NCBI RefSeq assembly: GCF_022965805.1
Contig: NC_133117.1
Coordinates: forward strand, 6,472,183-6,536,182
DNA length: 64,000 nucleotides
Direction of reading: 5' to 3'
Origin: Primulina eburnea
Taxonomy: Eukaryota > Streptophyta > Magnoliopsida > Lamiales > Gesneriaceae
Shown here: positions 11,799-23,622 of the stretch, in pieces
Position numbering within the stretch: position 1 is the stretch's first letter
Layout of the letters: every line of letters begins with the position of its first letter
Program-made: the position numbers and the translations under genes
Notes under the pieces: model-generated
Told to the model about the DNA's origin: nothing
The model's database searches: none
Seen by the model: the letters and a program-made list of their open reading frames with translations, nothing else

Positions 11799-13065
11799 TG
11801 ATAAGGGCAAGAATTGCACTTAATTTATATAATAATCCATATTGAATTATGTTAGTTTCGAACAAAATAATGAATTTTTTGGTTTGTTTTGATTGTCATT
11901 ACCGGAATGGAGAAAGAGGGTACATGAAGCCAAGTGGACCAAGAAAACAAGAGTCTCGCACAGAAGGGTGCGCGCGGCCGAGCCACATCACGCGTGACCG
12001 TGCACGCACAAATATAGCACACCACACAGAACCTCGCCCGCGGCAGCGCGAGATCACACGCAACTGCATGCACAGAAGAATGATAACGAACAGAACCTCG
12101 CACGCGGCCGCGCGAGATCATGTGCAACCGCGCGCGCCGTGCGTACAGAATTCAAATTTCGCGAACATAAAATTACATGGAGGCTAGGTCAGGAGATACG
12201 ACCACTTGGAGAGAAAAAAAGGCACGAGAGAACAAACACACGCACGAAACGGAACGAAGCACAAAGATTGATCATGAAGACGAAGAACGACAAATCCGGG
12301 GACAGAGACGTCACTTCTGATTTGTCATCTATTCTTTCGCTTCTTTATTTTATTGTGTTGCGATGTCTAAAACTTTGAACATGTCTTGTTTCTGTTTAGA
12401 TTTCGTGATGAACTAATTTTCCATTCTAGAGGATGATTTAACTTTGTGGACACGATGATTTGACGTGGTTATTTTTATGATTGAATTCTATTTGGTTTAA
12501 TTGTGTTTCTTGTTTTTATTCACTGCAATTTACTGGACTTAAATTGTGTATTGCTTTTTAAATTTTACAACTCGGTAGAGAGATTAGGATTATAGATCAT
12601 TAGAGACACATCGTTGAATGTTTATATCGTTCGGAAGGCGTATAACTTTAGCGAGGCTTAATGAGAACATTGTTTGCATTTATCAATGAAACCTAGATTT
12701 TTATTAGGAATGCTTGAATCGAAGTTTGATCGATACAATTTATTCGTCACTTGGGAATAAAATAATTAAGTGTTCTTGGCCATTAAATAATTGGAATTCA
12801 TGAATATAAATACAACCGGGAATAATTATCGTGGAAACTTAGTGAAATCAGTCCTCTAGATATTTTCTCTCGTTGATATCTCTTCATTCGGTGATTAGAT
12901 TAATTATTTGTTTGCAATTTTTTTTAGAAAAATCAAACTTTTATTGATTTTTCTAAATAAAGTTGTGACTATTTTAATTACAAGCACTGATTTATTTTTT
13001 CATACACACTCCTCGTGGGAACGATACTTTACTTACATATATTAAAACTTGACAACTGTGCGCTT
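11799..13065 (+). repeat. Athila-type LTR, forward orientation
   Basis: The segment opens TGATAAGGGCAAGAATTGCA directly after a purine-rich tract. It ends in a CCTCGTGGGAACGATACTTT block followed by ACTTGACAACTGTGCGCTTG, the usual 3' end of Athila/Tat LTRs. The middle (about 12190-12530) is present in reverse complement at 1-329. The next element's gag starts immediately after, without a primer-binding site, so the right edge has been cut or overwritten. Confidence 0.65.
11985..12150 (+). repeat. GC-rich imperfect repeats inside the LTR
   Basis: In an otherwise AT-rich LTR, AGAACCTCGCCCGCGGCAGC (about 12029) and AGAACCTCGCACGCGGCCGC (about 12091) start two copies of a roughly 60-base unit. 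The core TCGCACGCGGCCGCGCGAGA is nearly self-complementary and can form a hairpin. The block is rich in CpG. It is part of the LTR, not a gene. Confidence 0.6.
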
Positions 13066-16030
13066 GCGAGTGGAAAATATGTATTATCCAACCGAGGTTA
13101 GATTGCAATTCAATGAGTTTGAAAATTTAAATCAAGCCCTAGATACGTCAGTTGTGGAATACACCTCCCAGTTCAATGCCCTTGGATCATATGCTCCGGC
13201 AATCATGATAGATGAAGTCATGAAATTACACCACTTCAAGAAAGGATTGAACAGCTGAATCCAATTGGCTTTAGCATTCTACTGGCCAGCCAATTTTTTA
13301 GAAGTAATGGGCGCGGTTATCCTTGCCAAAACTGACATCCGTCAAAGAGAAGGGGAAAACAGAAATAAACGTCCTCTTATCGGCCAATCTTCCCAGGGAG
13401 GATAGAAGTTCAAAAATCCCAATCATTCAGGTGGACCTTTCACAGGGCAATTCCCTGCCACGAACTATCAAGGACCCAGGAGATGCCCAAAATGCCATTT
13501 CAGAAACATCGGGGAGTGCTGAAGAGCCAACGGCTTGTGCTTCGTATTTAAGAAACTGGGGCACTGAATTTCAGAGTGTCTTAACACCAACAAACGAGTA
13601 ACATGGCCAACAAAGGAACTAGGCCAAACATAGGAGCGGACTCTAGCAAGCCAAAGGAGAAAAAACGTAATGCCAGGGTTTTTTCCATGACACAGGAAGA
13701 GGCAGACGACGCCAATGAAGTCGTATCAGGTACCATCCTAATTCAAAAAGTACCTGCTTATGTGTTATTTGACTGTGGTATGCACTCTTTTATGTCTAAG
13801 AGATTTGCTAAGAAGTTAAGACGTAAGCAAGAAAAACTAATCGATCCCTTTCAAATAGCCACACCTTCAAGTAAGTCCATCTAAACTCGTGAAATTCACA
13901 GAGATTGTAAAATCAGTATCGGTGATCAAACCTTCGGTGCCAACTTGATAAATTTTATTATTGCCGATTTGCGACATCATTTTATGGGATATAATGGCTA
14001 GCAAGAAACAATGCGATAGTAAACTGTAAATGAAAGAGAGTTAGTAAATGAAAGATAGTAAACTGTAAATGAAAGAGGTCGTGTATTATGCTAAATCCAA
14101 TGAACGAAAGACACTCATTTCCGCTTCCCAAGCCTGAAAATCCATGAAATCCAGAGAAGATATCTACCTAGCGATGCCCAGCGAAGTAAAAGGGGAAGTT
14201 GAACTCAAATTGGAAGACATCCCGATAATGCGAGAGTTCTCAAATGTTTTTCCAGAAGAACTCTCTGGGACAGTCCTGGACCTCGAAGTCGAGTTCGAAA
14301 TCAACCTGATTCTCGGTGTTTTACCAATTTCTAAGGTATCTTATAGAATGACATTAGTCTAACTCAAGGAGATAAAGGAACAACTCCAAAAATTGCTAGA
14401 TAAAAGGCAAATTCGACCTAGTGTGTCCCTATGGGGAGCTCCAGTTCTCTTCGTAAAGAAGAAAGATGGAAGTATGAGGTAAGGCATCGACTATAGAGAG
14501 CTAAAAAAGATCGTAGTCAGGAACATGTACTCGTACAGAGGATATACGACCTGTTTGACCAGCTTAAGGGAGCCGGAATCTTTTCTAATCTGGATCTGAG
14601 GACGGGCTACCACCAGTTGAAGGTCAGAGCTGAAGATATCCCTAAAATAGCCTTTCAGACAAGGTATGAGCATTATGAATTCACCGTGATGCATTTTGGT
14701 CTGACGAACGCGCCGGCAGAATTCATGGACCCGATGAAAAGAGTTTTCAAGCCATTCCTGGATCGATTCATAGTAGTCTTCATCGACGACATCCTCGTCT
14801 ATTCCCCCAAGGAGATAAGTCACGGAGAGAACCTCCACCTTGCTCAGCAAACCTTAAGAGAAAATGAGCTCTATGCTAAGTTCAACAAATGTGAATTCAG
14901 GCAGAAAATATATTCTATTTAGGACATGTGATCTCAAAAGCAGGAGTGTTAGTGGACCCAAGCAAGGTGGAGGCAATTACAGATTGGTCTAGACCTAAGA
15001 ACACCACCGACATTAGAAGTTTTCTTGGATTGGCCGCTTAGTACCGGAAGTTTGTGAAAGGATTCTCCTCGATAGACATACCACTAAAAAAATTCACACA
15101 GAAAAATTCCAAGTTTAATTGGACTGAAAGTTGTGAGAAGAGTTTCCAGACATTGAAAGAGAAGCTTGCATCCACGCTTGTGTTGATCTTGCCTGCGGAG
15201 AATAAGGATTTCACCATCTACAGTGACACATCTAAGAAATGTTTGGTATGCATACTCACGCAAGAAGGGAGGGTGATCGCAATATGCGTCAAGGCAGTTG
15301 AAACCGCACGAGCAGAACTACACTACACATGATCTGGAGCTAGCAGAATTTGTCTTTGCCTTAAAAATTTTGAGGCACTACCTCTATGGCGTCAAATATG
15401 AAATCTTCACAGACCATCAGAGCATCAAATACGTGTTCACCCAAAAGGAACTAAATATGAGGAAAAGGCAATGGACCGAACTCCTGAAGGATTACGATTT
15501 GACCATAATCTACCATCTAGGTAAAGCAAACAAGGTGGTTGACGCGTTAATTCGGAAGAGCACAAGTAAGGTGACCTTCGCTTCCCTCTCGGTTTAGCCA
15601 TGTCTGCAAGAAACCGTAAAGTTAAATCAAGATCGAGATCCGGTGCTGAACAAAATTAAGGACCAAGTCAGAGAAGGGAATTCTTAAGATCTTCAGATCG
15701 ACAAAAAAAGAATCATATGGATGAAAGTACGACTGTTCATAACCGACAGCGATAACCTTCGCCATTAGGTAATGATAGAAGCACACAAGTAAAAATTCTC
15801 AGTTCATCCAGGCAGTACGAGAATATACAGATACCTCAAGAATAAATTTTTGGAGGACTTTCATGAAAAAGGATGTAGCTGAATTTGTCTCCAAATGTCG
15901 AGTATGTCAGCAAGTCAAAGCAGAGCACCAACGACCTAGAGGATTGCTGCAACCTTTGCAAAACCTCGAGTGGACATGAGAGCATATTTCTATGGACTTT
16001 GTGGTAGGATTACCAAAGTCAAGGCAAAGT
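13049..16030 (+). pseudogene. Truncated chromovirus-type Ty3/gypsy gag-pol
   Basis: A second, different gypsy polyprotein is readable in fragments. These are gag (13049-13258), a protease fragment with VLFDCGMHSFMSKRFAKKL (13603-13884) and an RT start with FPEELSG and ISKVSYRM (14144-14362). The RT core has [14 protein letters not shown] and FIDDILVYS (14617-14922), followed by an RNase H with [19 protein letters not shown] (15298-15597). The integrase Cys pair is in CRVCQQVKAEHQRP (about 15898). The usual protease DSGATHS is changed to DCGMHS. Stops and shifts separate nearly every domain. The sequence ends abruptly in the integrase core after FVVGLPKSRQ near 16030, where LTR-like DNA begins. 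Confidence 0.75.
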
Positions 16031-16034
16031 CATG

Positions 16035-16937
16035 ACGGGACATGAGTAATCAAGACTCGGTTTTTGAGACCCAAAATTTTATCCAAAATCGTTTCAAACA
16101 TTTTTTCTCAAACTTTTGCATAACCTACACATGTTTTTCATACAATATACATCAAATTATTTACTATGACAAGATCGATGCAAAAATAAAAAAATATACA
16201 TGTCTTTGATCTTCAAAATTCAAGATACGACGATTAACGAAGCGATGCGATGCGGGAAGCGATCCAGGCGACTTGAGACACGATTTTTGCTGCTAAAATA
16301 AACGTGTGGTTGCTGAAATAATTTTAAGGGGATGGTGCTGCTGGACAAAGAATTAAGAACTCTACCAATTCTCTCCAAAAAGAAATGAAAGGGTGCAAGA
16401 GATGTGTGTGCATAGGCCAAGTATGTGTATGTGTATATGTGCATGTGTGTGTGAGTGGATAAAGTGTGCGTGTTAAAGGGTTAGTGGGAATTAAGGGGTT
16501 TAATTAATAATTAACTTGCTAATTAAGGATACTAACTCACTATTAACTTTACTGAAAAATCTCATAATTTAGAATAAAATACTCAAGTGATAAACTTTGA
16601 AACTTTAAAATCTTAAAAATCACATAATAATTAAATTAGGCTTTAAAATGTTTAAAACTTCATAAATCATTTAAAATATCAAATTCTTGACATGGAACAA
16701 AATACCACATTTTACAAATTGCCAAAATTGTCACTGATCTCTTTTCGCCGATCCAGCATCAAATAATCGCCTGAAACATAAAAATCAAGAAAACATTTTA
16801 ACGCGCATCACATAAACTTGTAATAATTCAAATTAATGCAATTTTATAAATCATGCGTCGCTAAAATCATTTTAAAATTAAATAAATAAGTAACAATTTA
16901 AATGAATGCATAGATTTTACGTGTACTGCTTTCGGGC
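16035..16937 (+). repeat. LTR fragment, right end
   Basis: Noncoding AT-rich sequence with a GTGTATGTG-rich tract (16400-16455). It ends TACTGCTTTCGGGCTCTACT, which resembles the CGGGCTCTACA end of gypsy LTRs. It directly follows the broken integrase, so a deletion probably joined pol to this LTR. No genes are visible. Confidence 0.4.
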
Positions 16938-17098
16938 TCTACTGTCTCACCAATCTTTATCTGTAATATGGTCAACCCTACCGATATTCACAATAAAATG
17001 TAATACTCTTAGTATAAAAAGTAATACTTTTCATGGATAACCCAAATAAGAGATACGTCTTACAAAATATGAACCGGCGTCTCATACAAGTTTTTGCA
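16938..17098 (+). repeat. GTGAGAC dispersed repeat, copy 1 (degenerate)
   Basis: A diverged copy of the short element described at 26777-26960. It keeps the centre TATTCACAATAAAA...AGTATAAAAAGTAATACTTT and the right flank GTCTCATACAAGTTTTTGC. The terminal hairpin motifs have decayed. Confidence 0.65.
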
Positions 17099-19490
17099 TT
17101 TACTCTAATGAAAATTAATTATCAAACAATAATTATTTGATTTAAAGGTGCAGTGAAAAAAAGGTTTAAAATGGATCTCAAGGCCTAGAAAAATTTCGAC
17201 ATGACATCCCCGTAAATAGGACATCAGAAAAACTCAAACATCAGTTTATATCAAAATATACTATGAATAGAGTCATTTAAAACAAAAACGAAGTCAAACA
17301 ACCTATAGCCTCACTGCCAGGACTAAGCAGAAATTAAAACATATCAAGTAGTCACCAGATCATAAGAACCACATAGTCGACTTAGAACATCACAAAACAA
17401 CTAAATATCACTATAGATACACGAGGCATCTCCCCAGCAAATAAACTACAGCACAAGACTGAAACAAACTTCAAAACATACATATAGACTAACTGGGAGA
17501 CTCCACTAAACAGAACCAAGCAATTCAACCTCAATCCCGAGCTCCACTGGCGAAACTTTGGCCTGATGCTACAAAAAGACTCAGGATATCTACCATGGTG
17601 TCCAATAGCAACCATAGCAGCCCCCCAAGAAACAACTAAGGTTAGGATTCTGGTATGAAACAGTTCAACAATAATAACAATAAACATAAATAATGTATCA
17701 TCATATAATAAAATGTAATATGCAATACATGAACGACTCAACGATAATCGGGATAACATGAGCCAATAAACAATACGATAACAACTGGAATAATGCTCGT
17801 ACAACAACACAAGGGAGCTATATAGTCATGCATCTAAACCGCCCTACCCAAGTATGCGAGGTATGCCAGGTTGTGCTGAATAACACCCCTGACTCGGCCT
17901 CCATACTGCTGATACAGTACAACATGATGACACAACAGAACGAACTAGATGACACAATCCTAGTGCTCACCTCAAAAGGCTGCATTAACCACGAGATAGT
18001 TCAATCATATCTATGGTCTCATGTGTATTAACGTAAATAGGCCTATCAGCCACACTATGATCCCAAGATAAACAATAGTATCAGATAACAATGGATATCA
18101 ACAACGAGCTAACAAGAACGATAGGGCTTAACATGAATGTCATAACAGTATGCTCTATGCTAAATACCAATAATATGTCACAATAATAAACATATACCAC
18201 AACGAAGACATTTAACAACTTATAACAGTCAACAAGTCATAGATACTCTTAGTGCAACACAGAATGACAATTGAAACATAATTAATGTTTTACCGTTGAA
18301 TGTTATTGAGCTGTAACATACCTATACCAAATTGACAACTCTAAAGATCAACTTTACTTCAAAAATCCTCGGCCTAAACAAAACAACAATAAGCCGATCA
18401 TGAAAACTACATTCTATTCCGATGTCTGATTTGGCACTAAAGAGCATAAAATTCATATATCGCTCTATATTAACTCAAATCAATATCCGCCAATTGGAAA
18501 TGAAAAGAAAAACCCCAATTATCTAAGTTTTCCAGTTGAATCCATATTCAAATTCGCAATCATTTGAAACCAACATTACATTGAACTCAAGATATCAAAT
18601 CTGCTCTCTAAAAAAATCCATCCACTGAGCAGTTTCAGTAAAACGAGCACAACTCTCTCCATTCTTGATAGAATCTAATGATTCTGGTACCATTTCAAAG
18701 ATAACTCGTAGATCTACAACTTTCATTGAACCAAAATTCCAAATTCCAAATGCACAGAGGTCATATTCTCAAATTACTGAAGCGTTTCTGCACAGCTCAA
18801 TTGCAGAATTCGATTTTGACATATTTTGATAGAAAAATCATATAAAATCATTTTTAAATCGAAATCCCATTTTTTCAGTGGTTATGAATAGGTAACTTAA
18901 AGTACTACAAAGTTTGTTTAGGTCATTTCTACAAATTCAAGTTGTAAAAATCACAGCAACAGAAAAATACTCACCCAAATCCGGGAGAATTCGTGCAGAA
19001 AATAGAGCACCAGAACAGCAGCTTCGATCTACCCGAATCCTTGCTCAAAATTCGCGACTTATGGCTTAAATCGAAGCTTACGATGTTAGGAAGACAACCC
19101 TTCAAGAAATTTAAGTTTCGACTTCGGACGGAGGAGATATATCGATTCTACCGCAGCTACTACACAAGTGACGGGAAGATGTTGGGTTTACGAGAATGAT
19201 TTGTTTTCTCCCTTCTTTCACTCTTAACATAGGTTGTGTGTGTATGTAAATAATGTAGTTTCCATGTCCCTTTTAATCCGATTTGTATTTATTTTGTTAT
19301 CGTGTGTTATTTAAACTCTATATGTATTTTATATCGTTAAATTCTCCGATATTCTAAAATACATATTTTCAAACCACTTTCTAAAATTATTTGATATAAA
19401 TAATTATTTAATTTACAACTCGATAAATATTCTAATTACGTCAAATTAATTACGTCAAATTACCAGATAACTAATTATAAGGCCTTACAT
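17099..19490 (+). repeat. LTR-like repeat block
   Basis: No coding frame is supported. The texture is that of a long gypsy LTR, with AAATTTCGACATGACATCCC near 17196 and a 3' boundary candidate CTTATAAGGCCTTACA-type end near 19480-19490 (read as AATTATAAGGCCTTACA). Short ORFs at 17382-17810, 17828-18031 and 18993-19199 lack recognisable domains and are treated as chance. The block may be a solo LTR interrupted by the dispersed repeat at 16938-17098. Confidence 0.35.
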
Positions 19491-19653
19491 CAACACAACT
19501 AAAGTAATTTGAGCTCAAATATGATTTAGAAATCAAGAATGCAAAGTGAACCGAAAAAAGCGAACTAATTAGAAGGGAAATTACATAACAATTTTCAACG
19601 ATTTATTCAATTTTTGATAATTTAAAACCTTTTCAAAGAGAATCAGCAAATTC

Positions 19654-21093
19654 TCAACCAAAGTGGTTGATTATATCCTCAATGAAGCTAATCTGAGCAG
19701 TATAGGAAGATCCACCTTCTTCCACAGCCAATCTGCTTTCCTTCTGCATTTCCCTAACCTTCTCCCTCACTCTACTGCTCCCTTCAACATACATCAGCCG
19801 CCGTATCGCCGCCTCGATCTCCTCCGAACCCACAACCTCTGCCTCAGAATCCTTCCTGTAGTCTATCCTGATCGCCTCCGCCATACCTAACTCCTTCACT
19901 AGCTGAAACGCATTCAGCTGTTGCTCTGCGTACAATGGGAACGTCGCAACCGGAACCCCACACCATATACTCTCCAACGTCGAATTCCAGCCGCAATGCG
20001 ACACGAATCCGCCCACTGAGGGATGTGACAGCACCTCCATCTGCGGCGCCCATCCTATCAACTTACCTCTCCCTTTAATCCTCTCCAAGAATCCTTCCGG
20101 CAATATATCATCGAAATCTTCGTAATCTGTCGGAAGAGGCCGCCCCATCACTGCCGGCGGTGGCTTCCTTACAGACCACAGGAAACGGTGCCCGCATCTC
20201 TCCAATGCAACTGCTATCTCCTTCACTTGTGGCACCTCGAAAGTCCCTCTACTTCCAAAGCACAAGAATAGTACAGACGATTCGGGTTGAAGATCGAGCC
20301 ATTTCTTGATCTCGTCATCGTCGGGCTGGCTTTTTGAGGTTCCAACTTGATGGGTTAAATTCAGTATAGGTCCAATGGGGTAAAGTTTTGGTGAATTCCC
20401 ATTTGATAAAGATTGAATAGCATAAGATTCAAGCTCATAAAATGTGTTGATCAAAACACCTTTAACCCTTGCAAATCTTTTGAAACAATCGAACACGCCC
20501 TCCGTGAAGGGACCGTCTGTCACCGCTCCAGGAGGCAAGACCTTAGCGGGAACTTTAATGGATAGACAAGGTACAGATAACTCTGCGTCGGATTTGTTGT
20601 ACTGAGTGAGTTCTTGGTTGTGTTCGAATTTAAGGGATGTTAGATGGCGAAACAGGCCAAAAGAAGAAGCGCTGGAAGTGTAAAAGATGTAAGATGGGAG
20701 GCCAAATTCATCAGCAACATCGACGAATCTGGTGCAGAACATGTCCACAACAATTCCTGCGATTCGAGCCGAGGATTGTTGGACGAGCTCGGACAACACC
20801 TTTCTTACGTTGGGGATTTGGATATAAATTATATCGAATAATAAAGTGTCTGATGCGGGGGTTTCTATATTCGGGAGATTGATTATGCGTAAAGAGAAGG
20901 CGGTGGAGGTGGAGTTGCTGTCTGAAGAGATTTTTTGGGTGTAAGAGTCGACGAATTCATCCTTGGGGTACTTCATGATGAGTAAGGTGATAGAGAGACG
21001 ATTGTCTCTCCGGAGGAGAATCTTCGCCGCCTCCACGGTGGAGGCGAGGTGGCTCAGCCCCGGCGAGGGGATGATCACTAGTTCGGTTTTCAT
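19654..21093 (-). CDS. UDP-glycosyltransferase, UGT71-like
   Basis: Plant family 1 glycosyltransferases move a sugar from a UDP-sugar to small molecules such as flavonoids, terpenoids, lignans or hormones in the cytosol. The single open frame of 479 aa has the normal family length and no intron. The PSPG sugar-donor box spans residues 348-391: it opens WAPQMEVLSHPSVGGFVSHC, contains HCGWNS and ends in Gln391, the residue usually linked to UDP-glucose use. The catalytic dyad is probably His15 (PGLSHL) and Asp117 (VVDMFC). No signal peptide or membrane segment is seen. The overall sequence is closest, by recall, to the UGT71 group. The acceptor cannot be predicted. The ATG at 21093 is 38 bp from a PIF/Harbinger insertion, which must affect its expression. 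Confidence 0.93.
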   Translation of the reverse strand: MKTELVIIPSPGLSHLASTVEAAKILLRRDNRLSITLLIMKYPKDEFVDSYTQKISSDSNSTSTAFSLRIINLPNIETPASDTLLFDIIYIQIPNVRKVLSELVQQSSARIAGIVVDMFCTRFVDVADEFGLPSYIFYTSSASSFGLFRHLTSLKFEHNQELTQYNKSDAELSVPCLSIKVPAKVLPPGAVTDGPFTEGVFDCFKRFARVKGVLINTFYELESYAIQSLSNGNSPKLYPIGPILNLTHQVGTSKSQPDDDEIKKWLDLQPESSVLFLCFGSRGTFEVPQVKEIAVALERCGHRFLWSVRKPPPAVMGRPLPTDYEDFDDILPEGFLERIKGRGKLIGWAPQMEVLSHPSVGGFVSHCGWNSTLESIWCGVPVATFPLYAEQQLNAFQLVKELGMAEAIRIDYRKDSEAEVVGSEEIEAAIRRLMYVEGSSRVREKVREMQKESRLAVEEGGSSYTAQISFIEDIINHFG

Positions 21094-21131
21094 TTTCTCT
21101 GTGTAGAGATCGATGTAAGTGATAAGTCTTA

Positions 21132-21146
21132 GGCCATCTCCAACCC
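21132..21146 (+). repeat. Left terminal inverted repeat of PIF/Harbinger
   Basis: GGCCATCTCCAACCC, the exact reverse complement of 25435-25449, preceded by the target site TTA. A hairpin-capable CACCAAAATGGTGT...ACACCATTTTAGTGC follows at 21149-21182. Confidence 0.93.
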
Positions 21147-21230
21147 TGCACCAAAATGGTGTAAAACACCATTTTAGTGCAGGGTTATCTGCTCCAACCG
21201 ATACCTATTGTTGACGCCAAACTAGTGGAG

Positions 21231-21270
21231 TGCTACAGTGTTGCACCAAATTTGGTGCAACACTGTAGCA
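21231..21270. repeat. 40-bp perfect palindrome near the left end
   Basis: Twenty bases, TGCTACAGTGTTGCACCAAA, are followed with no spacer by their exact reverse complement. It lies 85 bp inside the left transposon end and about 138 bp upstream of the UGT start codon. It could be a subterminal transposase-binding site or the relic of a smaller insertion. It can form a cruciform in DNA or a hairpin in RNA. Confidence 0.9.
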
Positions 21271-21847
21271 ATAGCGTTGGGTTTTTGGTTTTTTTTATTT
21301 TTTTTTTGTAATTTTTTTTATTGTCATTTTACTTAAACTTTAAATATTATATAATTAGTTTTATAATCCAATTTAATTATAAAAATGTATTATTTCAAAC
21401 AATTAATTTTAAAAAAGTGAATTTAAAAAATTTGGATATTTTAATTTAATACATAATTAATAAAGATAATATGATTATGTTAATAAATTATTTGTGATAA
21501 ATTAGTTGTAGTAAATAAAATAGTATAAAATTTGCCAAGAATATCTTAATTATGTAGTTATAATTAAATTAATTAATATTGAATACAAAGATACAAGTAC
21601 AAAAAAAATTAAGATTTCAAACACTATTTTTTTGAAAATCAAAGAAAATGATACAAAATTAAATAAACAAACATAAAAAACACTAAATTATTAAAATTGA
21701 CATTACAATACAACATAAAATAAAATAAGATGACAACACTTCAAATCAAAGATAATGATACAACATAAACGTAAAGAAGATAATAAACAACAAACTATTA
21801 AAAATCATACCACAATACAATAAAATAAGGATGACAAGCACTTAAAT

Positions 21848-22928
21848 TTAAAACGGAGGTAAGCTGGATCCAGATCCTCCAATGTCTCCAAAATATTTTC
21901 CATAGTCGAGACTATCACGTGCACGTTTCCTTTCTTCCCTCTCACTCAAAATTCTTGACTGTTCGGCCCTAAAATTTTCACGCAAAGATGGATCTTGAAT
22001 TGAGTTGAGATCGATTACCAAAATTTTGTTTTCTTCTTGAAACCTAGTCAAATCCAACATTTGTCGATTTTGTTCTATTTTTGTTTCATTTTGTTCCAAT
22101 TTTCGTTCAGTTTGTTGCATACGTTTTATCTGTAATTCTTTGTTATGTTCACGATAAGCATTTCCAGTTTGGATTATTTCCAGAATTTTTTCTTGTCCTA
22201 ATCGCATTGATTCAATTGTCTGTGACATATATTCATCTTTTTTCTTTTTTAATTTTGCTTTTTTCACTCCAAGTGGCCGCTGTGACGAAGTACCACCAAT
22301 ATTTTCATCACTTAAATTAATCTCAAATGGTGATAATCCAGGGGACGCTGATTTGGGGGAATCCGTTGCTTGTGTGTCCGATTGTTGAGAGTCGAAAAAT
22401 TCAATACCTCTTTGAATTGTTGACCTTGAATGATTTGACGAAGCTGCAAATTTCTCCATATCTTTCATAATAGACCATACATGATCAAACTTAAAACCTT
22501 TCTTGAAATTAGAATCCTGTTTCATTAACTCTTTCGCACGAATTATCTGTATATAAAATTAAAGTTAAGATAAATAATATAAACAACTGATAATAATATA
22601 AGTATAGATATTCTATCAAAACAAAACTCACAATATCCATATCTGAAGCACCGCTTGGATGGAGTTGTTCAACTTGTTGGATGCATGCTTTTAATTTACT
22701 AATCGCCGCCAATATTAAGCCCATACGAGATTGCACAGATCTTTTGTTACGAACTTCAGTCATGTCGGGTGCTCTGGAACTGTTGTAGCTTTGCTCGACA
22801 CGACTCCAAAATTGATTTCGAGATTGGTTTATGCCTATGATAGGATCTTGGGAAATGTCAAGATAAACATGACAAAGGTGTATGTCTTCTTGATATGAAT
22901 AAGAAGCAGTTCGTGCATTCGAAGCCAT
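21848..22928 (-). CDS. PIF/Harbinger ORF2: Myb/SANT-like protein with NAM-associated C-terminus
   Basis: PIF/Harbinger elements need a second protein with a Myb/SANT-like fold that binds the element ends and helps bring the transposase into the nucleus. Two exons give 331 aa. Exon 1 is 22928-22632 (99 codons) and exon 2 is 22546-21848 (232 codons plus stop), with an 85-bp intron GTGAGT...TACAG in phase 0. Exon 1 carries the trihelix-like pattern ending FWSRVEQSYNSSR and the RNKRSVQSRMGLI block. Exon 2 opens with AKELMKQDSNFKKGFKFDHV, typical of NAM-associated C-terminal domains. It then has Ser/Pro-rich linkers, a Lys-rich stretch (KKAKLKKKK, a likely nuclear signal) and a long Glu/Gln-rich coiled coil. 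It is divergent from the transposase, so the two probably share the promoter region between them. Confidence 0.85.
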
Positions 22929-22974
22929 TGAAACGAAAATATTTTGAGAGACAGGTATAATATTTATTATATAG

Positions 22975-23158
22975 AGTATGATAATGGATATAGGATAAAG
23001 ATCCTACGGTTCCGTTTAAATGAAATCTAATCCGACGGAGTATAAATCGGATAAGATTTTGTAGATATAGGATAATGATCATATGGTTCCAACTCAAAGA
23101 AATCTAATCCAACGGTGAATAAATCGAATCGGATTTTTTGGATATAGGATAAGGATCC

Positions 23159-23192
<34 letters not shown>

Positions 23193-23530
23193 AATACATA
23201 TTTGTCCATTTGTGTGTATTGTATATAATATCCTATAGTAAAGAAACAAATTTTCATGTTTTTTTAATTTGTGTGTATTCTCGTGTATTGTTATTATTAT
23301 TACTATTATCATGTATTGTATATAAACAAATTATTATTATTATTACTATTATCATGTATTGTATATAATATCCTATAATGTCCATTTGTGTGTATTCTCG
23401 TGAAGTCAAGATAAAGATTTTGAAAATCCAACCATTTTGGATATATGATAAAGATCCTATGGTTCGGTTTAAATGAAATCTAATCCGACGGTGTATAAAT
23501 CGGTTCAGAATTTTTGGATAAATGATAAAG
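22975..23530. repeat. Imperfect tandem repeats between the two transposon genes
   Basis: A unit of about 85 bp, containing GATATAGGATAAAGATCCTA and AAATGAAATCTAATCCGACG, is present at about 22978-23061, again at 23062-23146, partly at 23140-23160 and again at 23437-23525. Between copies are an ATT microsatellite (23159-23191) and a duplicated TTACTATTATCATGTATTGT block (about 23299 and 23341). The block lies between divergent genes, so it is a candidate two-way promoter or protein-binding array. Confidence 0.75.
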
Positions 23531-23622
23531 ATAATGTGAATAGATTTGGTTTTGTTATATAATATGAATCATATGAAGTTATCCAACTCGTACTTCAAAA
23601 TTTCCAACTATCAACAAACATC

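Larger units (their letters stand above)
330..13065 (+). mobile_element. Decayed Athila-type Ty3/gypsy retrotransposon carrying a nested insert
   Basis: The order is gag, aspartic protease, reverse transcriptase, RNase H, integrase, a spacer, a further ORF of the putative plant transposon protein family, a long 3' noncoding tract and a forward LTR, which is the Athila arrangement. The spacer after integrase (about 4860-4905) carries the duplicated-looking CAAGCGCTTGTTGGGAGGCA motif that I associate with this group. Every reading frame has stops or frameshifts, so the element is dead. About 4950-8934 is probably a separate LTR-type unit inserted between pol and the last ORF. No intact forward 5' LTR is present. 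Confidence 0.7.

Noticed and set aside
17382..17810. 142-aa minus-strand ORF in LTR-like DNA
   Set aside because: Composition and context are those of noncoding LTR sequence; no domain seen.
19663..20053. ORFs antisense to or overlapping the UGT gene
   Set aside because: Shadow frames of a strong coding sequence with a complete PSPG box.
23027..23312. Minus-strand ORFs with poly-Ile or poly-Asn
   Set aside because: They translate the ATT microsatellite between the two transposon genes.
22975..23530. CRISPR-like repeat array
   Set aside because: Repeats are long, imperfect and without uniform spacers, and lie in a plant transposon.
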